A DNA stretch of 10,895 nt from UBA9547 sp044349205 (GTDB taxonomy: Bacteria; Bacteroidota; Bacteroidia; Cytophagales; UBA9547): the NCBI GenBank assembly GCA_044349205.1, contig JBIKRJ010000065.1, positions 1 to 10,895 on the forward strand. Reading direction: 5' to 3'. The notes under the pieces were generated by a model. It made no database searches and was not told the origin of the DNA. It was given only the letters and a program-made list of their open reading frames with translations. A program made the position numbers and the translations under genes. Positions 6,778 through 10,895 of this stretch are shown piece by piece; positions within the stretch are counted from its first letter, which is position 1; each line of letters begins with the position of its first letter.

Positions 6778-8055
6778 TTATGGACAGGTTATTAGGGTGC
6801 TGGACAAAGTGCCTGTTGTGCCTATCGTAACTCTGTAGCATTGTCCTAGTGAGTTTTTCATGATGATGCCCTTTGTAGCATCCTCTATGTAAACGTCTCC
6901 AGAGGCAATGTGAAGCAAGGATTTGGGCGAAGTAGTGCCTATGCCAATGTTGCCAGAATTAGAAATTATCATTCGAGTCAATACTTTTGATCCATCTGTT
7001 CCTACAGCAAGTTCAATATTTGCTGTATTTTTATTACCAGCATCTATTCTAATTCCATTTTTGGATACTGATGATAGAACTAATCTGCCTGATAGATATT
7101 GTAATTTAGTTGGGTAATAATTACTGCTTACCATTTGTAGAAAACCTCTATCCTGAACGGAATTTTCGTTCACTTGTAAACCAATACCACAAATTCCATC
7201 TTGAGCAGTACTTTTATTATACAATTCAATAGGGTTTCTGTCAAAACCTGAAAAAATTCCTTCGATGTTGAGAGGTACAAATGGTGTCGAAGTACCTATT
7301 CCGACCTTTCCATCAATATAACTGATACCTCCACTCACATTTGTCCATTGACTATTTTCAAAACTTGAAAAATCTCTTGTAAATACGTTTCCGCTTGTAT
7401 CAGTTACCAACACTTTTTCAAGGTTGTTGTCTGTGTTCAATCCTTGAAATCGTAAAGTGCCGTTGGTGTGAAATTGCGCCGAAGGGGAACTCACCCCAAT
7501 GCCCACATTGGTAATGAGGGAATCCAAAATGCAGTTATTCCCCACTTTTGACCATGATTCGTAAGGGTTTGGGAGTAAAGGCGATAAATCAACGCTGTTA
7601 CCCTGCGAGATAGAAAGATTTTTGCCATTAAGAGTCAATGTCTGACTTTCATTGGAAACAGTTGCGGCATTCAGAGAATAGGGCACACTCAACAACTGTG
7701 TGGTATTGCTAAGTGTAAAGTTGTTCCCCCCTGTTGGATCAATTTCAATTTTTAAAAATTTATTTCCCGTACTCCATCTGATGGCCGAGAAATTGCCAGT
7801 AGAAATGCTTCCACTACCTATGCCCAAGCTGAATAAGCCAAAAGCATTTGTGTTTATATTGTGCATCTCACTGTAAAGGGGTATCCCAGTGGAACTTTCC
7901 TCTAAGATGCTGGCTTTGAGCATGATGTTTTGGTTACTGAGTGCATTGCCAGCGTTGTCCCTTGCGAGCCCTTGGTAGTTGAAAGTTTGCGGAACTTGTG
8001 CATGTGCGGTAAGACATACATACAAATAGAAAGTGATAAAAATAAAAGATTTCAT
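6778..8055 (-). CDS. Secreted protein with tail-fibre-like GIGT repeats
   Basis: A 425-residue exported protein with a signal peptide at 1-20 (cleavage after AHA). Residues ~21-130 form a beta-rich module very common in Bacteroidota surface proteins: PQTFNYQGLARDNAGN, then YSEMHNINTNAFGLFSLGIG, ending in TTQLLSVPYSLNAATV. The rest resembles phage tail-fibre or trimeric stalk proteins. The motif (V/I)GIG-x-S/T-x-P recurs at residues 184, 251 and 370, each followed by a short hydrophobic 'lhi' strand. The C-terminus (QCYRVTIGTTGTLSSTLITCP) has two cysteines, C406 and C424, that could form a disulphide. There is no recognisable T9SS sorting domain, so how it reaches the surface is open. It probably forms a fibrous or adhesive surface structure; this is inferred from repeat character only. 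It is divergent from the T9SS genes at 8293 and lies 107 nt before thrS. Confidence 0.8.
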   Translation of the reverse strand: MKSFIFITFYLYVCLTAHAQVPQTFNYQGLARDNAGNALSNQNIMLKASILEESSTGIPLYSEMHNINTNAFGLFSLGIGSGSISTGNFSAIRWSTGNKFLKIEIDPTGGNNFTLSNTTQLLSVPYSLNAATVSNESQTLTLNGKNLSISQGNSVDLSPLLPNPYESWSKVGNNCILDSLITNVGIGVSSPSAQFHTNGTLRFQGLNTDNNLEKVLVTDTSGNVFTRDFSSFENSQWTNVSGGISYIDGKVGIGTSTPFVPLNIEGIFSGFDRNPIELYNKSTAQDGICGIGLQVNENSVQDRGFLQMVSSNYYPTKLQYLSGRLVLSSVSKNGIRIDAGNKNTANIELAVGTDGSKVLTRMIISNSGNIGIGTTSPKSLLHIASGDVYIEDATKGIIMKNSLGQCYRVTIGTTGTLSSTLITCP

Positions 8056-8292
8056 TTTAAAAAATGATTAATAGTGGCTTTCAACACCACTTTTCAACTA
8101 ATTTATTTTATGGTTGATTGATTTAAGATAGTTTTTTCTAAAAAGTAAATCTCAAATTTGAATTGGTAATACATCCTAATGTCAATGAATAAATTACAAT
8201 ACGTTTCTTGATTAAAAAAGATGTCTATTCTCTGAATTTTTTTCTTTCCATTTGGGTATTTGTTTTCTTTGTGTAACACTAATTAGGTCACT
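8056..8292. promoter_or_regulatory. Divergent intergenic region, promoters not resolved
   Basis: This 237-nt, strongly AT-rich spacer separates two genes pointing away from each other, so it must hold at least two promoters. I found no exact TAnnTTTG box with a correctly spaced TTTG on either strand. The nearest on the minus strand is TTTG (8160-8157) followed after 22 nt by TATCTTAA. A 10-nt palindrome TCAAATTTGA is at 8152-8161. A weak 5-bp hairpin, AGTGG (8073-8077) with CCACT (8087-8091), lies in the leader of the minus-strand gene. Confidence 0.45.
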
Positions 8293-8799
8293 TTGAGGAT
8301 TTTCATCTTTTTGTGCTTTTTCATTTTCTTATCAAAAGGCTGGGCTCAACTGCTTCCCGAGAGGCTTGTTTCGGTTTCTGGTGGAATGGTTAAGGATGCA
8401 AATGTTCAAATAGACTACACCATCGGGGAATTGGCCAACACAACTTTTACCAGTGCGGCTGGGTATATTCATGAGGGTTTGTTGCAATGGTATGCTCCAA
8501 AACAAATAAAGTCAGTCGACCAACCCAATGTTTTTGTAACAGACTCAACCTTAAAAGTCTTTGAATTGGTGACGCCGAATGGAGACGATAAGAACGATTT
8601 TTTCTTTGTAAATGGAATTCAAAAATATCCCGAAAATGAATTGATGATTGTAAATAAATGGGGTGATGTGGTCTACAAAACCACACATTATAATAATACT
8701 TGGAATGGAAACGATTTACCCGCAGGCTCTTATTTCTATTTACTCAAAATTTCAAAAGAGGGAAAAGTTTTTTCGGGTGGGTTTACACTAGCACGATGA
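8293..8799 (+). CDS. Short secreted protein with T9SS type B sorting domain
   Basis: A 168-residue protein that is nearly all export signals. Residues 1-18 are a signal peptide (FLCFFIFLSKGWAQ). Residues ~25-68 form a small module (SVSGGM...IDYTIGELANTTF...HEGLLQWY) of the 'lsytlGE...ltqGf.q' type seen near the ends of many T9SS proteins. Residues ~89-168 are a type B (gliding-motility-associated, CHU_C) sorting domain, with FELVTPNGDDKNDFF, IVNKWGDVVYK, NNTWNGNDLPAGSYFY and the final GGFTLAR. It should cross the outer membrane through T9SS. The start is TTG at 8293-8295: an in-frame TAG lies three codons upstream, and no ATG precedes the signal peptide. Its TGA overlaps the start of the PorP/SprF gene (ATGA). 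It has no catalytic domain, so a structural or anchoring role is likelier than an enzyme. Confidence 0.85.
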   Translation: MRIFIFLCFFIFLSKGWAQLLPERLVSVSGGMVKDANVQIDYTIGELANTTFTSAAGYIHEGLLQWYAPKQIKSVDQPNVFVTDSTLKVFELVTPNGDDKNDFFFVNGIQKYPENELMIVNKWGDVVYKTTHYNNTWNGNDLPAGSYFYLLKISKEGKVFSGGFTLAR

Positions 8800-9752
8800 G
8801 GGCATATGTTTTCCTTTTCCTTTTTAGTTTGTCGACTGTGTCTTTTGCGCAGCAAGATCCTTTGTTGTCACAGTACATGCACCTACCAACGCTTTTCAAT
8901 CCGGCAGCGGTCGGAGCCCAAGAGAAAATTCAGTTTGGAGCATTGGTGCGCAGGCAATGGACACAAGTCCGAAATGCTCCTGGCTTCAACGGCATTTCTG
9001 CCGATATGCCCTTCAATTATTCAAGAATGGGTGTAGGAATAAACATCTTGCAAGAAAGTATAGTGGCCGATAACAAGCTATCTGTTCAGGCCCTGTATGC
9101 TTACAAGATTAACTTGTCGACTGGTAAATTGGCATTTGGTATGAATATAGGGATTGTCAATTACCGATTCGATGCTTCAAAAATTGCCATAAAGGACGAG
9201 GATGATCATTTAATAGGCAATGGGTTTCTAAATTCTACCCAACCTGACCTAGGTTTTGGATTTTTCTATACTTCTCAACTTTGGGATGCAGGATTGTCTG
9301 TCAGCCATCTTTTCAAACATAAGCTAGGCTATTTCAACGAATTGCTTTCCCATGCCACCATCGATAGGCAAGTGTTTGGCTATGTTAAACTAAAATTCAA
9401 AATGCATGAAAATTGGGAGTTATGGCCATCGGTCATGATGCGTTCTGCCCGCACGCCGAACCTATCGCAGGCAGAAATAAATGGCACCTTTTTATACAGA
9501 GAGGAATTGTGGATGGGAGTTGGGTATCGCACACGCCAAGCAGTCTTATTTCAAGCTGGATTGAAATTGGGCAGAATTAACAAAAGTTTGCAAGACATAC
9601 GTATAGGTTATAATTACGACCTGACTTTTGCCGAGGCAACAAACTTTTTTGGTCCCACGCATGAGATTGTTTTCCGTGCCCTTTTTGATATGCCAAAAAA
9701 TAGAGAAACTATTTATAAAAAACCTAAAGCCATTTCTCCCTTCGATTTGTAA
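8796..9752 (+). CDS. PorP/SprF family T9SS outer-membrane protein
   Basis: This 318-residue protein begins with a signal peptide (1-18, cleaved after VSFA) followed by the family hallmark QQDPLLSQYMHLPTLFNPAAVG. The remainder alternates short amphipathic strands with G/N/D turns, as in a 14-strand FadL-like outer-membrane barrel; examples are GMNIGIVNYRFDASKIA and LGFGFFYTSQLWDAGLSVSHLF. PorP/SprF proteins help T9SS secrete type B cargo such as SprB in Flavobacterium and attach it to the surface. They are usually encoded just downstream of that cargo, exactly the arrangement here. The same frame is open back to ATG 8700, but that stretch lies inside the upstream gene and lacks a signal peptide; ATG 8796 puts the signal at residue 1 and gives the 4-nt ATGA overlap. 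Only 84 nt separate it from the next gene. Confidence 0.93.
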   Translation: MRAYVFLFLFSLSTVSFAQQDPLLSQYMHLPTLFNPAAVGAQEKIQFGALVRRQWTQVRNAPGFNGISADMPFNYSRMGVGINILQESIVADNKLSVQALYAYKINLSTGKLAFGMNIGIVNYRFDASKIAIKDEDDHLIGNGFLNSTQPDLGFGFFYTSQLWDAGLSVSHLFKHKLGYFNELLSHATIDRQVFGYVKLKFKMHENWELWPSVMMRSARTPNLSQAEINGTFLYREELWMGVGYRTRQAVLFQAGLKLGRINKSLQDIRIGYNYDLTFAEATNFFGPTHEIVFRALFDMPKNRETIYKKPKAISPFDL

Positions 9753-9836
9753 AATTAGTGCTGTTAACTTTTTTTGGTGGAAACAGAAGATGGTTTTAAT
9801 AGATGTTGTATCAAGAATAATATTCACCTCAGAATC
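9753..9836. other. Short spacer between porP-like and porE-like genes
   Basis: The spacer is AT-rich, with no hairpin-plus-T-run terminator and no well-spaced promoter boxes. TAACTTTT at 9765-9772 resembles a -7 box, but the nearest TTTG is only 15 nt away. Read-through from the PorP gene is the simplest reading. A short palindrome GAATAATATTC is present and has no evident role. Confidence 0.4.
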
Positions 9837-10895
9837 ATGAAGATTTTTTCTTTCTTGCTCTTTTTCCCATTGTTGACATTCTCTCAAGGACAGTATCACC
9901 GTGTGAAATCGGTTGCAGATGCCTTTTTTCAAATACGGCATTACAGTTCCGCTATTCCCTATTACAAAAAATGCTTGCAAATAGCAGGTGACCGAGATAG
10001 TGTGGTGTACAAATTGGCTTTGTGTTACCAACACACACACAGAACCAAAGAAGCTTTGAAATCATATCAATATCTTCTTCAGCAATATCCTGAACAAGAC
10101 ACGATTCATCACTTACTAGGAGAAATGTGGCGAAGGAACGGTCGATATCAAGATGCCAAAAAACATTTCATGCAGTATCTTCCCAAGTCGAAAAGTCCTC
10201 ATATTGTTTATTCCCTGATGGCTGCTTGCGATTCGGCTGTATCTTGGAAAAGGCAGCCCCAAAAATGGAAGGTGGAAAATCTTTATCGCTTAAATTCTTC
10301 TTTTTCAGAGATTTCTGTAGCAAGTTTTCGAAATCAAGCCATTTTTTCATCGAATAGAGAGCAGGTGGTCATCCGAAAAAAAGAAGGGTTCTATGGCGCT
10401 CCTTCGTATGATTTTTATTTCTCTGAAAAAGGTTCAGATTCTTCTTGGAAGAAACCTGTATCATTCAATCACAACTTTAACACAGACGAGCATGAAACTT
10501 CTGGCACATTTGCCCGTGGAGGCAATGTATTCTACTTTGCCAGAACAAAAGCCGACAATGACAATGTGATGAGAGTTAAATTGTATAAAGTAGAGAAGAA
10601 AAATGGCTTATGGGGTGAAGTACGTCATTTTGTTTTTAATAACAGCCCAAGTTCGTTTGCACAGCCTTTTGTCGATGCCAAGGAGCAGCTACTGTTTTTT
10701 GCCTCAGACATGCCAGGCGGTTTTGGTGGCACTGACTTGTATGTGTGTGTAAATGATGCCGGAATATGGAGTAATCCATATAATTTAGGACCAGTGGTAA
10801 ATACTTCTGGTAATGAGACTTATCCCTATTATTCAGTTGAAAATGAGAAACTATACTTTTCTAGTGATGGACATTTAGGCATGGGAGGGCAAGAC
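9837..10895 (+). CDS. TPR and PD40-propeller protein, PorE-like, C-terminus beyond the window
   Basis: An uninterrupted frame from ATG 9837 runs off the right edge after 353 codons. Residues 1-17 are a signal peptide (FLLFFPLLTFSQ); no lipobox cysteine follows. Residues ~20-115 read as TPR-like helix pairs (AIPYYKKCLQIAGD, YKLALCYQHTHRTKEALKSY, LLGEMWRRNGRYQDAKKHF). Beta-propeller blades of the PD40/WD40-like type follow: AIFSSNRE (168-175), VFYFARTKADND (231-242), LLFFASDMPGGFGGTDLYV (285-303) and KLYFSSDGHLGMGGQD at the edge. In full-length relatives a CRD-type segment and an OmpA peptidoglycan-binding domain follow, as in PorE or its paralogues; that part is not visible, so its presence is inferred. 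Next to a PorP/SprF gene, it probably links the outer-membrane complex to the cell wall. It is the third gene of the T9SS cluster. Confidence 0.87.
   Translation, partial: MKIFSFLLFFPLLTFSQGQYHRVKSVADAFFQIRHYSSAIPYYKKCLQIAGDRDSVVYKLALCYQHTHRTKEALKSYQYLLQQYPEQDTIHHLLGEMWRRNGRYQDAKKHFMQYLPKSKSPHIVYSLMAACDSAVSWKRQPQKWKVENLYRLNSSFSEISVASFRNQAIFSSNREQVVIRKKEGFYGAPSYDFYFSEKGSDSSWKKPVSFNHNFNTDEHETSGTFARGGNVFYFARTKADNDNVMRVKLYKVEKKNGLWGEVRHFVFNNSPSSFAQPFVDAKEQLLFFASDMPGGFGGTDLYVCVNDAGIWSNPYNLGPVVNTSGNETYPYYSVENEKLYFSSDGHLGMGGQD

Noticed and set aside
8152..8161. TCAAATTTGA palindrome as an operator
   Set aside because: A 10-nt AT-rich palindrome is expected by chance in such sequence, and no regulator gene is nearby.
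8700..8795. Upstream extension of the PorP frame to ATG 8700
   Set aside because: This would place the signal peptide 32 residues inside the protein and overlap most of the sorting domain of the previous gene; ATG 8796 fits better.
9546..10040. A 164-codon open frame on the minus strand across the end of the PorP gene and the start of the TPR protein gene
   Set aside because: Both plus-strand genes have clear signal peptides and family motifs, and the antisense translation has no recognisable domain.
1..10895. Search for CRISPR repeats, insertion sequence ends, tRNA genes and attachment sites
   Set aside because: No regularly spaced repeats, transposase-like frames, tRNA-like cloverleaf stretches or flanking direct repeats were found by eye.

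Overview
This window looks like an ordinary chromosomal segment of a Bacteroidota bacterium, probably a marine or soil type using the type IX secretion system (T9SS). The lineage is suggested by the PorP/SprF protein, a T9SS type B (gliding-motility-type) C-terminal domain, a DUF4468 protein, secreted proteins with an N-terminal 'FNYQGLARD' module, moderate-to-low GC, no Shine-Dalgarno-like sites, and one well-formed Bacteroidota sigma promoter (TTTG, 20 nt, TAnnTTTG) in front of gap. No mobile element, CRISPR array, tRNA or rRNA was seen.

Layout. Positions 1-8055 are entirely minus-strand and positions 8293-10895 entirely plus-strand, separated by a 237-nt AT-rich divergent spacer. In transcription order, the minus block begins with a secreted protein with tail-fibre-like GIGT repeats (8055-6778). 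A tightly packed operon follows: thrS, then a DUF898/YjgN-like membrane protein, then an M48 membrane metallopeptidase (6670-2702), with junctions of +1 nt and a 1-nt overlap. Next is gap (2561-1554), with its own promoter and a hairpin terminator. Last is a DUF4468 secreted protein coupled to a LolC/E-type ABC permease that runs off the left edge (1465-1).

The plus block is a small T9SS type B module. It holds a short secreted protein, essentially a signal peptide, a ~50-residue module and a type B sorting domain. Its stop codon overlaps the start of a PorP/SprF outer-membrane protein (ATGA). A TPR plus PD40-propeller protein of the PorE-like type follows and runs off the right edge. Together these fit an outer-membrane/periplasmic unit that carries and anchors T9SS-exported proteins.

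Three gene starts differ from a naive ATG reading. The permease and the short T9SS protein appear to start at TTG, while thrS is best started at an ATG three codons inside the longest open frame. I saw no strong evidence for an undescribed system. The points most worth a second look are the thrS-DUF898-M48 operon, which lacks infC-rpmI-rplT, and the minimal T9SS cargo coupled to porP.
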